From the NCBI GenBank assembly GCA_002239045.1, contig MPNN01000001.1:186001-250000 (forward strand): DNA of 64,000 nucleotides, given 5' to 3'. This document shows, piece by piece, positions 32,204 to 39,666 of this stretch (its first letter is position 1; every line of letters starts with the position of its first letter). The position numbers were made by a program, and so were the translations under genes. The notes under the pieces are model-generated. The model saw only the letters and a program-made list of their open reading frames with translations. It did no database searches and had not been told where the DNA came from. This DNA is from SAR202 cluster bacterium bin127. GTDB taxonomy: Bacteria; Chloroflexota; Dehalococcoidia; Lucifugimonadales; Lucifugimonadaceae.

Positions 32204-34042
32204 TCAGGTTTTGAATTGGCAGCCCTCCACAAAATGGTCGAAGAAGTTGGGGTTGGTCTCTAGTTCGATGTGAGTGATGGTCTGGGTTAGGTGTTCCATG
32301 GCGGCGCGTTTGGTGGCGTTGGTGAGCATGATGGTTGCGCCTTGGAGGGAGGCGTTGCCGATTTTGGTGATGCGGTTTGGGTCGATGTTGGGAATGAAGC
32401 CGATATCGATGGCGTTTTGGATGTTGATGTAGTTGGCGAAGCCGCCGGCGAGGTATAGGCGGGAGTAGTCGTCGGCGGATGTTCCGACGGTTTCGAGGAC
32501 GATGTTCTGGCCGCAGTAGTTGGCGGCTTTGGCTTGAGCAAGGGCTGAGATGTCGGCGCGGGAGAGGGTCAGACGGTTTGCGTGGTGGAAGGTGAACTCG
32601 TCGGAGCCGTCGTTGAAGGCCCCAAGTTCATTCATGATGTCATGGCGTCGAAGTTCGGCTAGGAGATCGATGAGGCCGGAACCACAGATGCCGATGGGCG
32701 TGGCGTCGCCGATGGTGGTTAGAAGGGGGGATTCGCCATTGGTAGGGGCAGGTTTCAAACCTGCCCCTACAGCGTCGTTTTCGTTTTGCGAAGGGGGATG
32801 GCCCCCTTTGCCTTCGGCATTTCCCCCGCGAGCGGGGGAAACCCTGCCCATCCCGTCTGGGTTTCGGCTTTCGCTGGAATGACGGCCGGTCCGTTCCTCC
32901 TCGTGCATCCCCTGCGAGCTTCGCTTCGGTTGATCGCGTCCCCTTCGTTCCGAAAGGGAGGGTATGACGACGCGTTCTACAGCTCCGTCGTAGCCGGGCA
33001 TGGCGTAGGTTACGTTGCCGCCTTCGAAGGCTGGGCCGGCGGGGCAGGAGGCGGCGTGGAGTTGGTGGCGGTTGCCGGCGATGATTTCGGTGTTGGTGCC
33101 GATGTCGATGAGCATGACGGTTTCGTCTTGTTCGTCGATGGCGATGGTTAGGAGGTCGGCGGCGACGTCGGAGCCGATGTGCGAGGCGATCAAAGGTCCG
33201 CTGTAGACGTTGGCGTTGGGGTTTGTGCGGATGCCGAGTTCGTGGGCAGGGACGTTGAGGGCGGTAGTTTCGCGGTTACCGTCGTTGAAATCGGTTTCGA
33301 TGTGGGATTTGTAGGGTTTCTGGCCGATGGGTTCGACGTCGATGCCGAACAATATGTCGCGCATCGTGGTGTTTCCGACGGCGACGAGTTCGACGATCTG
33401 GCGTCGTCGGATCTTCAAGGCGCGGACCATCTCGCCGATTTCGTAATTGATGGAGGAGATGAGGACGGCTTGGAGTTCGCCACGGTAGTTTCCGGTCTCG
33501 TATGAGATGCGGTGCATGACGTCTGAGCCGCCGAAGCGCTGCGGGTTTTCGAAAGAGGCGGTGTATATGATGTCGCCGGTCTCGAGGTCGACCAGGTTCA
33601 TGGCGACGGTGGTGGTGCCGATGTCGGCGGCGATGCCGAGGATGCGGCCGCGGTAGCGATCGATGACGCATGGGCCTTCGGGCCCTTTGAAGATGATTTG
33701 GTCGTGTTCGCGGACGGTTAAGGGGTCTAGTTCGATGTTGTCAGTAGCTATCGACTCGGTTAGGATGCGCGGTTGGCGTCGGAGGATATTGAACTCGATG
33801 TCGGCTTCGATATCGACGACGGTTGCTTGGCAGGCGAGGCGGTAGTTTTCTCGGAGGAACTTCTCGGATTTGGTTGGCGGGTCGAGGGCTTCCATGCCGC
33901 GACGGACCTCAACGATGCATTCGTGGCACTCGCCGGTTCGTCCGCAAGAAGTGGGCACGCGGACCGCGAGGTCGTCGGCGTAGTCGAAGAGTGATTTGCC
34001 GGGTTCTAGGGGGAGGGAGGTTTGGTTGTGGATTAGGGGCAT
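32204..34042 (-). CDS. ASKHA/2Fe-2S corrinoid-activating protein (RamA/RACE-like, DUF4445)
   Basis: A 612-residue protein. The N-terminal 2Fe-2S ferredoxin domain has Cys at 33, 39, 42 and 71 (SCGRTGECHEC). After a linker, ASKHA ATPase signatures follow (ILGIAADIGTTTVAMNL, LIDIGTNTEI, PIGICGSGLIDLL, YLAGGF). Such proteins use ATP to drive electrons onto cobalt and reactivate oxidised corrinoid proteins. About 80 residues at ~361-440 (nucleotides 32723-32962) are extra and built from several repeat families in frame, including HSSESRNP and GAGLKPAPT. They interrupt a region that is otherwise continuous (YDGAVERV...TTIGDATPIG). It is the last gene transcribed in the corrinoid cluster and serves the corrinoid protein at 34606. 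Confidence 0.85.
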   Translation of the reverse strand: MPLIHNQTSLPLEPGKSLFDYADDLAVRVPTSCGRTGECHECIVEVRRGMEALDPPTKSEKFLRENYRLACQATVVDIEADIEFNILRRQPRILTESIATDNIELDPLTVREHDQIIFKGPEGPCVIDRYRGRILGIAADIGTTTVAMNLVDLETGDIIYTASFENPQRFGGSDVMHRISYETGNYRGELQAVLISSINYEIGEMVRALKIRRRQIVELVAVGNTTMRDILFGIDVEPIGQKPYKSHIETDFNDGNRETTALNVPAHELGIRTNPNANVYSGPLIASHIGSDVAADLLTIAIDEQDETVMLIDIGTNTEIIAGNRHQLHAASCPAGPAFEGGNVTYAMPGYDGAVERVVIPSLSERRGRDQPKRSSQGMHEEERTGRHSSESRNPDGMGRVSPARGGNAEGKGGHPPSQNENDAVGAGLKPAPTNGESPLLTTIGDATPIGICGSGLIDLLAELRRHDIMNELGAFNDGSDEFTFHHANRLTLSRADISALAQAKAANYCGQNIVLETVGTSADDYSRLYLAGGFANYINIQNAIDIGFIPNIDPNRITKIGNASLQGATIMLTNATKRAAMEHLTQTITHIELETNPNFFDHFVEGCQFKT

Positions 34043-34191
34043 TGGATAAGGATTCTAAAGAATTTGAAGGATGGGGGTTTGACCGCGACCCATCTTCGTC
34101 CCGAGCATCCCCCGCTCGCATCTCTTGGCTCGCTCGCGCCCCCTTACGCTGCGCGAAGGGGGCGGCACCTATCGCCGCGCCCACCTCGGAT

Positions 34192-34581
34192 TTAGTCGAT
34201 TTCCCAGGCTGAGCGGTAGTCTAGGTCGCCGTCTTTGGCGGTGCAGATGGGTGGGTTTAGGGGGTTTTTGGTGAAGTGTTGGTTTGTGCAGCCGAATTTG
34301 GCGGTGCAGCGTGAGCGGGCGTCTTTGTAGGGGCAGCGAGTGAGGCTGGAGTCCTCGGCGTGCTGCGCGATGTCGGCGAAGATGTTTGCCATGCGGGCCA
34401 TGCTTTTGCGCGCGGCTTCGACGTCGAGTTTGGGCGCTGGTGGTCGATCGTTGGACCCATCCCCTTTGCCGCCGTTCTGGATTCCCGCGTCCGCGGGAAT
34501 GACGTGATTGTCCGCGGGATTGACGTGATCGTTCGCGGGAATGACGTGGTTGTGGCGGCCGTTATTTTGGCCATTTTCCAT
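34192..34581 (-). CDS. Small Cys-containing protein of the corrinoid cluster
   Basis: A 129-residue protein. Residues 1-40 are repeats in frame: HVIPA appears twice and HVNPA once, encoded by tandem CGCGGGAATGACGTG-type family B pieces. The rest begins KLDVEAARKSMARMANIFADI and carries Cys in TRCPYKDARSRCTAKFGCTNQ and PPICTAK, so a metal- or cluster-binding role is possible. It lies between the corrinoid protein and activator genes with the same orientation, so it probably takes part in the same methyl-transfer process. A shorter product from an internal start is possible, as the repeats suggest the original gene began further in. Confidence 0.6.
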   Translation of the reverse strand: MENGQNNGRHNHVIPANDHVNPADNHVIPADAGIQNGGKGDGSNDRPPAPKLDVEAARKSMARMANIFADIAQHAEDSSLTRCPYKDARSRCTAKFGCTNQHFTKNPLNPPICTAKDGDLDYRSAWEID

Positions 34582-34605
34582 GGCGGTGGTGCCTTGGGTT
34601 TCGTT

Positions 34606-35349
34606 TCAGGCGAGCTCTTTTTGGAGCGCGAGGAGACTGACAGCTGTCTCTACGCAGTCTACGGCGTTTTCTCCGTAGCCGTCGGCTCCCATTTCATCGG
34701 CGAATTCTCGGGTGACAGGTGCACCGCCGACCATGATGCGGACTTCGTCGCGGAGCCCGATGTCCTCGAAGTATGAGATGGTGCGTCCCATGTTGGGCAT
34801 GGTCGTGGTGAGGAGGGCGGACATGCCGACGACCTGCGCTTCGAACTCCATCACGGCGTCGGCGAACTCTTCGGGTGCGGTGTCGACTCCGAGATCGTGG
34901 ACCACCCATCCTGCGCCTCTGAGCATCATGATGCAGAGGTTCTTGCCGATGTCATGGAGGTCGCCTTTTACGGTTCCCATGATGACAGTTCCGATGGGCT
35001 CGATTCCGGACGCGGAAAGGATGGGCTCGAGGTGGGCCATGCCGGCCTTCATGGCGCGTGCGGCGACGAGGACTTCGGGGACGAAGATGACGTTGTCTCG
35101 GAATTTGACGCCGACGATGGCCATGCCGTTCAGCAGCCCGTTGTCGAGGATGTGGTTGGCGGTGTATCCCTTGTCGAGGCACTCTTTAGTGAGGCGGTCG
35201 ACTTCGAGGTTCTTGCCGATGATGAGCTGGTAGGCGATCTCCTGCATCATCTCGTCGGCGAGGTCCAGCGCTTCGCTGATGTGTTTCTGCTCGCCGGGCC
35301 GGGTGACCCATTCGAACTCGCGTTCTAGACCTTCGTTGACGATTGGCAT
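34606..35349 (-). CDS. Corrinoid (B12-binding) methyl-carrier protein
   Basis: A 247-residue corrinoid protein of the MtaC/MtbC type. An N-terminal helical cap (residues ~25-115) is followed by a Rossmann-like B12 domain with the base-off motif GDLHDIG (D130-x-H132-x-x-G135), GxSxLLTTT (MSALLTTTMPNM) and a late GG (MVGGAPVT). His 132 replaces the lower cobalamin ligand. It shuttles a methyl group from a substrate methyltransferase to an acceptor. The ATG at 35349 (MPIVNEG) is chosen; upstream extension to 35568 is low-complexity. Its activator is at 32204 and a UroD-type methyltransferase at 36381. Confidence 0.9.
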   Translation of the reverse strand: MPIVNEGLEREFEWVTRPGEQKHISEALDLADEMMQEIAYQLIIGKNLEVDRLTKECLDKGYTANHILDNGLLNGMAIVGVKFRDNVIFVPEVLVAARAMKAGMAHLEPILSASGIEPIGTVIMGTVKGDLHDIGKNLCIMMLRGAGWVVHDLGVDTAPEEFADAVMEFEAQVVGMSALLTTTMPNMGRTISYFEDIGLRDEVRIMVGGAPVTREFADEMGADGYGENAVDCVETAVSLLALQKELA

Positions 35350-35462
35350 GGGTGGGTGATGGGTGATGGGTTTGGTGGCGCGTTTCAGTGGCGCGCGTAG
35401 TGCGCGTGGGGATTGTTCGATTCTATATGGTGGCAATTGCTCAGATGATTTACACCGCGAGG

Positions 35463-36140
35463 TCATCGGCGTCGACGTGTGCGGGTTCTTAACCAAATGA
35501 CACCAATTGGGAGTAGAAGGAGTGTTGTGTCGAGTGACACGCGTGCATCGTTCGCAAGAGGGGCGCACCCACCAGTTGCGGGGAGGGCTTCACGCATAGG
35601 CGGGTCGGAGTCTGGATCTGGCATGGTTGCTGGACATTCCCCATCTAGTGGCTCTGGAGGAGACGGTGTGGCATCGCTTGAGCCAGGTACAGGACTCCAG
35701 CCTTCGCCTAGGAATTCGAGGTCTTCCTGGGCGTTAGATGCTGGCCTCGTCCGCGAGCATCCGTCAACCGTTAGGCCCCAATCGATCTCGGATGCGTAGA
35801 CGATGTATTCCTCACCAACATCGATGTCGTCGAACCCGAAATGGCACGACGACCAGCCTGTGGTGACGAAGGTGGTTTCGTTTATTTCGCCTTTCCAGAC
35901 GGTATTGACTTTGAATTCGACGGTATAGACACCAAAGAAAACTCCCAATGCGTGGCACCTGGCGCGGGGTTCACCTATGCTGATGACCTCACCGCGAAAA
36001 ACGGCATCGTTGTGTTCAATCTCTTTGGCAGGTGGGTAATCGATTTCACACAAACAGGCGTTAACAGTCTCCTCGTTAGCGAAAAGAGTGATGATGGCGA
36101 TTAACGATACAGCGACGATGAATTTCCATGGTTTGGACAA
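35463..36140 (-). CDS. Secreted TIMP/netrin-like protein with LPATG-type C-terminus
   Basis: A 225-residue protein starting at TTG 36140, with AAAGG nine bases upstream. A signal peptide (to NACLC, about 30) leads directly to a CLC at the mature N-terminus, as in TIMP/NTR-like domains, followed by AVFRGEVISIGEP and VWKGE. Further Cys occur at RCHALG and SSCHFG. After a Pro/Ser-rich linker, the C-terminus has LPATGG, a hydrophobic stretch (LDTTLLLLPIGVIWL) and RTRTRRRR, the layout of a sortase-type sorting signal. It is probably exported and anchored at the cell surface. No sortase gene is seen nearby. Confidence 0.7.
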   Translation of the reverse strand: MSKPWKFIVAVSLIAIITLFANEETVNACLCEIDYPPAKEIEHNDAVFRGEVISIGEPRARCHALGVFFGVYTVEFKVNTVWKGEINETTFVTTGWSSCHFGFDDIDVGEEYIVYASEIDWGLTVDGCSRTRPASNAQEDLEFLGEGWSPVPGSSDATPSPPEPLDGECPATMPDPDSDPPMREALPATGGCAPLANDARVSLDTTLLLLPIGVIWLRTRTRRRR

Positions 36141-36154
36141 TCGTCAGAGCCTTT

Positions 36155-36189
36155 CAAAAAACAAACAGGGACGTTAGTGCGCGTCCCTG
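36155..36189 (-). terminator. Rho-independent terminator downstream of the UroD-type gene
   Basis: On the minus strand CAGGGACG pairs with CGTCCCTG (eight base pairs, 8-base loop), followed by TTTGTTTTTTG. It lies between the UroD/MtaA-like gene (stop at 36381) and the TIMP-like gene, so the two are separate transcription units. Confidence 0.8.
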
Positions 36190-36320
36190 GTGTGTTGATT
36201 ATCGGGCCGCCGTAGTTTCCCTTACTGGTGGGTGGAAGCCCGATGGGTCTTAATGGGCGAGATTATACACAGCGTCGGACTGGGGGAACCCGTCAGCCAA
36301 TGTCCGCTACATCCCCCTGC

Positions 36321-36354
36321 GCCCCTCTGGATTCCGGCTTTCGCCGGAATGACG
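36321..36354. repeat. Family B repeat
   Basis: CCCTCTGG followed by the ATTCCGGC...GCCGGAAT hairpin and GACG, identical in its core to the copies at 25640 and 30452. It lies just downstream of the UroD-type gene. Confidence 0.75.
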
Positions 36355-36380
36355 ATGCTTCAAGGGAGAGGGGGTTGGTG

Positions 36381-37439
36381 CTAGTTCTCGGAGTAGTCCC
36401 AGTGTTCGGCGGCCCAGTCTTCTACGGCTCTTGGGATTTCGAGAAGGTTTTCGAGTTTGGTCTTTAGGGGGATGGCGCACTCGGGGGCGATTAGTTGGAC
36501 GCCGGCGTCTAGGCATTTGAAGACTTCGGCTCGGACTTCTTCGGGGCCTTTGGAGTAGAGGGTGACGGGGTTGTTGAGGTTGCCGACTAGGTTTATGCCT
36601 CCGTCGACCGCGTCCATGGCTTCTTGGGGGTCGTTTTTGGAGTCGAAGTGGAATGCGGCCATGCCGGTAGTGGCGATGTAGGGCATGCGATCGGTGGTGG
36701 AACCGCAGATGTGGAGCATGATCGGGACGGGGAGGTCTTCGACGAACTCGTGATGGAGGTCCATAAGGAAGCGTCGGTAGTATTCGCCACTTACTAGGTC
36801 GCCGGTTGCGTGGTCAGGGAGAGTCAGGACGTCGGCTCCGGCTTCGATCTGCGCGAGGCCAAATTCAATGGTGAACTGTTTGAGACGGTGGAGCATGTCC
36901 ATGACCATCGGCGGGTCGTCGACGGTTGCGAGCAGGAACGGTTCGACCCCGAAGACGTGATACGCGAGTGTCCACGGGCCCATGGTCTTGCCGACAATGG
37001 CGACCTCATCGCCGAATTCCTGCTTGAGGAGGCGGATCGACTCGATGATCGTGCGGTTGTCTGGGTGCTCGAGGAAATCGCTCGGCATCTTGATGTCGTC
37101 GACGGTCTTCCATATCGGGTAGGACATTCTGACGGTTGGCCAGTTGTCTTTGCCTTCCCACTGCATCTCGCATCCGAGTGCGGACGACTCTTGGATGATG
37201 GAGAAGTAGGGCGCGATGGCGTCAAAACCCAGCTGCGTGTAACCGGTCGCGGCGAGACGGGCGTTCATCTCGGGGTCGCGGTTGGCGTCGGGGAACGGTG
37301 CTTCGACGAGGTCCATGAGCTCGACGGTTGCGACGTTCGTGGGGTTCGTTACGGGAGGGCGGTCGACGGCTTCTCCTCGGAGAGCGCGTAAGGTTCGCTC
37401 TCTGGCGGTAAGGGTTCCGGCGAATTTTGTGGATGGCAT
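36381..37439 (-). CDS. UroD/MtaA-type cobalamin methyltransferase
   Basis: A 352-residue TIM-barrel protein of the uroporphyrinogen-decarboxylase superfamily, in the branch of methylcobamide methyltransferases (MtaA/MtbA/CmuA). Segments include ALRGEAVDRPP near the N-terminus, VGKTMGPWTLA, LPDHATGDLVSGEYY, MLHICGSTTDRM (His and Cys zinc ligands) and APECAIP (third Cys ligand). The Arg pair used by true UroD is absent near the N-terminus, which supports methyltransfer rather than haem synthesis. It probably moves a methyl group to or from the corrinoid protein at 34606. The acceptor or donor is unknown. Confidence 0.85.
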   Translation of the reverse strand: MPSTKFAGTLTARERTLRALRGEAVDRPPVTNPTNVATVELMDLVEAPFPDANRDPEMNARLAATGYTQLGFDAIAPYFSIIQESSALGCEMQWEGKDNWPTVRMSYPIWKTVDDIKMPSDFLEHPDNRTIIESIRLLKQEFGDEVAIVGKTMGPWTLAYHVFGVEPFLLATVDDPPMVMDMLHRLKQFTIEFGLAQIEAGADVLTLPDHATGDLVSGEYYRRFLMDLHHEFVEDLPVPIMLHICGSTTDRMPYIATTGMAAFHFDSKNDPQEAMDAVDGGINLVGNLNNPVTLYSKGPEEVRAEVFKCLDAGVQLIAPECAIPLKTKLENLLEIPRAVEDWAAEHWDYSEN

Positions 37440-37487
37440 TTTGGCCCTCCTTGTGTCGTCACATCTGACGAAATTAAGTTTGCCGCA

Positions 37488-38093
37488 TCAATTGCTGGCG
37501 AAGCCCAGGGTTTGGGTTGTCATCTGTCCGGCGAGGTCGGATTGTTCGAGCATGTTGTCGACGGCGCTCACGTTTCGGGCGTAGGGGAGTAGGAGCCGGG
37601 CAAAGCGGTCGAGGCGTTCGCCGTGTTTGAAGCGGAAGCGGTCGCGGTCTTCGCCGACGCGTTCGCATTCGCCGTAGCGCATGTATCCGCCGACGACGGC
37701 CATGATGCGCATCTTGGGTCGGGCGAATTCGCCTTCGGCGGTTACGTGGTAGGTCCAGCCGAGTTCGTCGGTGTGTTCTGGGGTGACGGTGAAGACGAGT
37801 CGCGACTTGGTGTCGTTGACCGATATGGGGCCGGTCGGTATGGGGTTGATTTTCTCGACAGCTTCGGTGAAGGCGAAGCGGAGGGGCCGGTCGTAGAACT
37901 CCTGGGAGATGAGTTCAGCTTGGTCGGTGGCGTCGGACGCCGGATCAATATCGGCTAAGGCGCAAAGCCGGTCGCGGATGGTTTCGATGCGATCGGCGGT
38001 GCCGTCGATCTGAGAGAACGTGTGGATGGTGAGGGTCCGGTCGCGCATGTATAGACCGACGGTGATGTCGTGGAAGTGCGGATCGATTGCCAC
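37488..38093 (-). CDS. Hypothetical protein of the corrinoid cluster
   Basis: A 201-residue soluble protein (MAIDPHFHDITVGLYMRDRTL). It has a mixed alpha/beta middle with FTVTPEHTDELGW, and RIMAVVGGYMRYGECERVGEDRDRFRFKHGERLDRF near the end. I do not recognise a family. It is oriented with the surrounding methyltransferase genes and ends 49 bases before the UroD-type gene start, so it is likely in the same operon. Relatives, if any, would be worth checking for co-occurrence with corrinoid genes. Confidence 0.6.
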   Translation of the reverse strand: MAIDPHFHDITVGLYMRDRTLTIHTFSQIDGTADRIETIRDRLCALADIDPASDATDQAELISQEFYDRPLRFAFTEAVEKINPIPTGPISVNDTKSRLVFTVTPEHTDELGWTYHVTAEGEFARPKMRIMAVVGGYMRYGECERVGEDRDRFRFKHGERLDRFARLLLPYARNVSAVDNMLEQSDLAGQMTTQTLGFASN

Positions 38094-38196
38094 GAGTTCA
38101 ATACATCTGCCGAGGCTTCGGAGAGGATCGGCGATGACATTTTTGCGTGTTATTCCCTTTGAATAAGTAACGGCTGTTTCTCCTGTGTGTTGATAG

Positions 38197-39090
38197 TTAC
38201 TTTACCGCTTCGACGAGAGCTCGGATGTGTTCGGGGGTGGTTCCGCAGCAACCGCCGAGGATCTGGACCGGGATATCGGCGAGTTTCTCGTATCGTTCGG
38301 CCATGTATTCGGGCGATTCCGGGTAGATGATGTCACCGGCTTTGTAAACAGGGATTCCGGCGTTGGACTCGATTACGATAGGGCAGTCGACGACGGGTCG
38401 CATCTGCTCGGCGACCTCGATCATCTTGTCGATTCCATTGCCGCAGTTGGAGCCTACGACGTCGGCGCCGGCTTCTCGGAGGCCGATCGCAGCGTCTTCG
38501 GGCGAGGTACCCCACATGGTGAAGAAACCGCGGGGGCCTTTATCGAAGACCATGGTGGCCAAGACTACAAGGTCGGTGTTTTCGCGGGTGGCTTTGATGG
38601 CGATTTGAGCTTCGTCGAGGACCATCTGGGTCTCGATCATCACTGCATCTGCACCGCCTTCTTCGAGAGCGATGATCTGTTCCGCGAATGCGTCGTACAT
38701 CTCGGATTCTGAGACCGTTCCGAGAGGTTCGATGAACTCTCCGGTCGGGCCGACGGAGCCGGCGACATATTGGCCGGGGCCGGCTTGTGATCTGGCGAGT
38801 TCGGCGGCCAGAGCGTTCAACTCACGAACGCGGTCTTGGGCGTCGTAATGCTGGAGCCGGAACTTGGTGCCGCCAAAGGAGTTGGTTAGGACGATGTCGG
38901 AACCGGCGTCGAAGTAGTCGCGCGCCATGCCACGGATGGTGTCGGGCGCGTCGGCGTTCATGAGCTCCGGGCAACCGCCGGATTCGAGTCCGTGCTGCTG
39001 GAGGTACGTGCCGGTTGCGCCGTCGAAAACGAGAATTTCATTGTCGAGGCGGCTGAGGATTTCGTGGGAGGTTGAGACCTGAGTTGTCAT
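38197..39090 (-). CDS. Homocysteine S-methyltransferase family protein
   Basis: A 297-residue homocysteine/betaine-homocysteine methyltransferase-like barrel. It begins with ILVFDGATGTYLQQHG and has TNSFGGTKFRL and AGSVGPTGEFIEP. The zinc ligands are GSNCGNG and GGCCGTT near the C-terminus. In the full-length methionine synthase this domain takes a methyl group from cobalamin; stand-alone members in corrinoid clusters transfer methyl groups to or from thiols such as homocysteine. Here it is likely the acceptor side of the corrinoid chain. It lies four bases downstream of the small 113-residue gene. Confidence 0.9.
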   Translation of the reverse strand: MTTQVSTSHEILSRLDNEILVFDGATGTYLQQHGLESGGCPELMNADAPDTIRGMARDYFDAGSDIVLTNSFGGTKFRLQHYDAQDRVRELNALAAELARSQAGPGQYVAGSVGPTGEFIEPLGTVSESEMYDAFAEQIIALEEGGADAVMIETQMVLDEAQIAIKATRENTDLVVLATMVFDKGPRGFFTMWGTSPEDAAIGLREAGADVVGSNCGNGIDKMIEVAEQMRPVVDCPIVIESNAGIPVYKAGDIIYPESPEYMAERYEKLADIPVQILGGCCGTTPEHIRALVEAVK

Positions 39091-39094
39091 GCGT

Positions 39095-39436
39095 CTATTT
39101 TACCCAGTCGTCGATTGCGCCTGGTTTTTCGACGCGTTCGCCAGCGTCACGGAGGTCGCGAATTCGTGCAACAAAGTCGCGCGGCATACCTTGGTTAATG
39201 CGATCCGCTACCTGTTGTGCCGCGGGTTGCGGGTCAAGGTAGGATTCAATCTCGTTGCCCCATTCCCAAGCGTCGAGATAGGCGTCTGAGCCGTATGACC
39301 CGTCCATCATGGCGACGGCATCGGCGGCTTCTTGGAAGCGGCTGTCAAGCTGGATTGAGACGGTGGTTTCGTCGTTTTCGGCCTTGATCTGGATAGGGAT
39401 TTCTTTCCAGTAGAGGATGTTTACTCGTGAGGGCAT
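39095..39436 (-). CDS. Virulence-factor-type (PF13769) small protein
   Basis: A 113-residue protein with NILYWKEIPIQIKAE at the N-terminus and LDSRFQEAADAVAMMDG, GSDAYLDAWEW. This order matches, from memory, the small family named Virulence_fact (PF13769), whose function is unclear. It is the first gene of the minus-strand corrinoid cluster and only four bases separate its stop from the homocysteine methyltransferase start, so it is co-translated and probably a partner in methyl transfer. Confidence 0.7.
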   Translation of the reverse strand: MPSRVNILYWKEIPIQIKAENDETTVSIQLDSRFQEAADAVAMMDGSYGSDAYLDAWEWGNEIESYLDPQPAAQQVADRINQGMPRDFVARIRDLRDAGERVEKPGAIDDWVK

Positions 39437-39666
39437 AGGGTCAACCAGAGGTAGGAATACGGAACCGTATTTCGATTCTATGGAAGCGCCAAACAGAGGT
39501 ACGGTCGAGGCTTTACGAAATCGGATCAGGTTTGGATTTTGACGATGGGCAAATTTGGGTTAGACTATTGGCGCTAGGCAAGTTGGAAATCCAACGCGGC
39601 GGCTTCAAGCTGTCTATGTGACGGCGCATCAAGAGGTTGCGGTAACGCATACATGGAGGTCATGTA

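Noticed and set aside
34350..34776. Plus-strand frames opposite the corrinoid protein and small Cys protein
   Set aside because: They are antisense shadows with Val/Gly-rich composition; the minus-strand genes carry the B12 motif.
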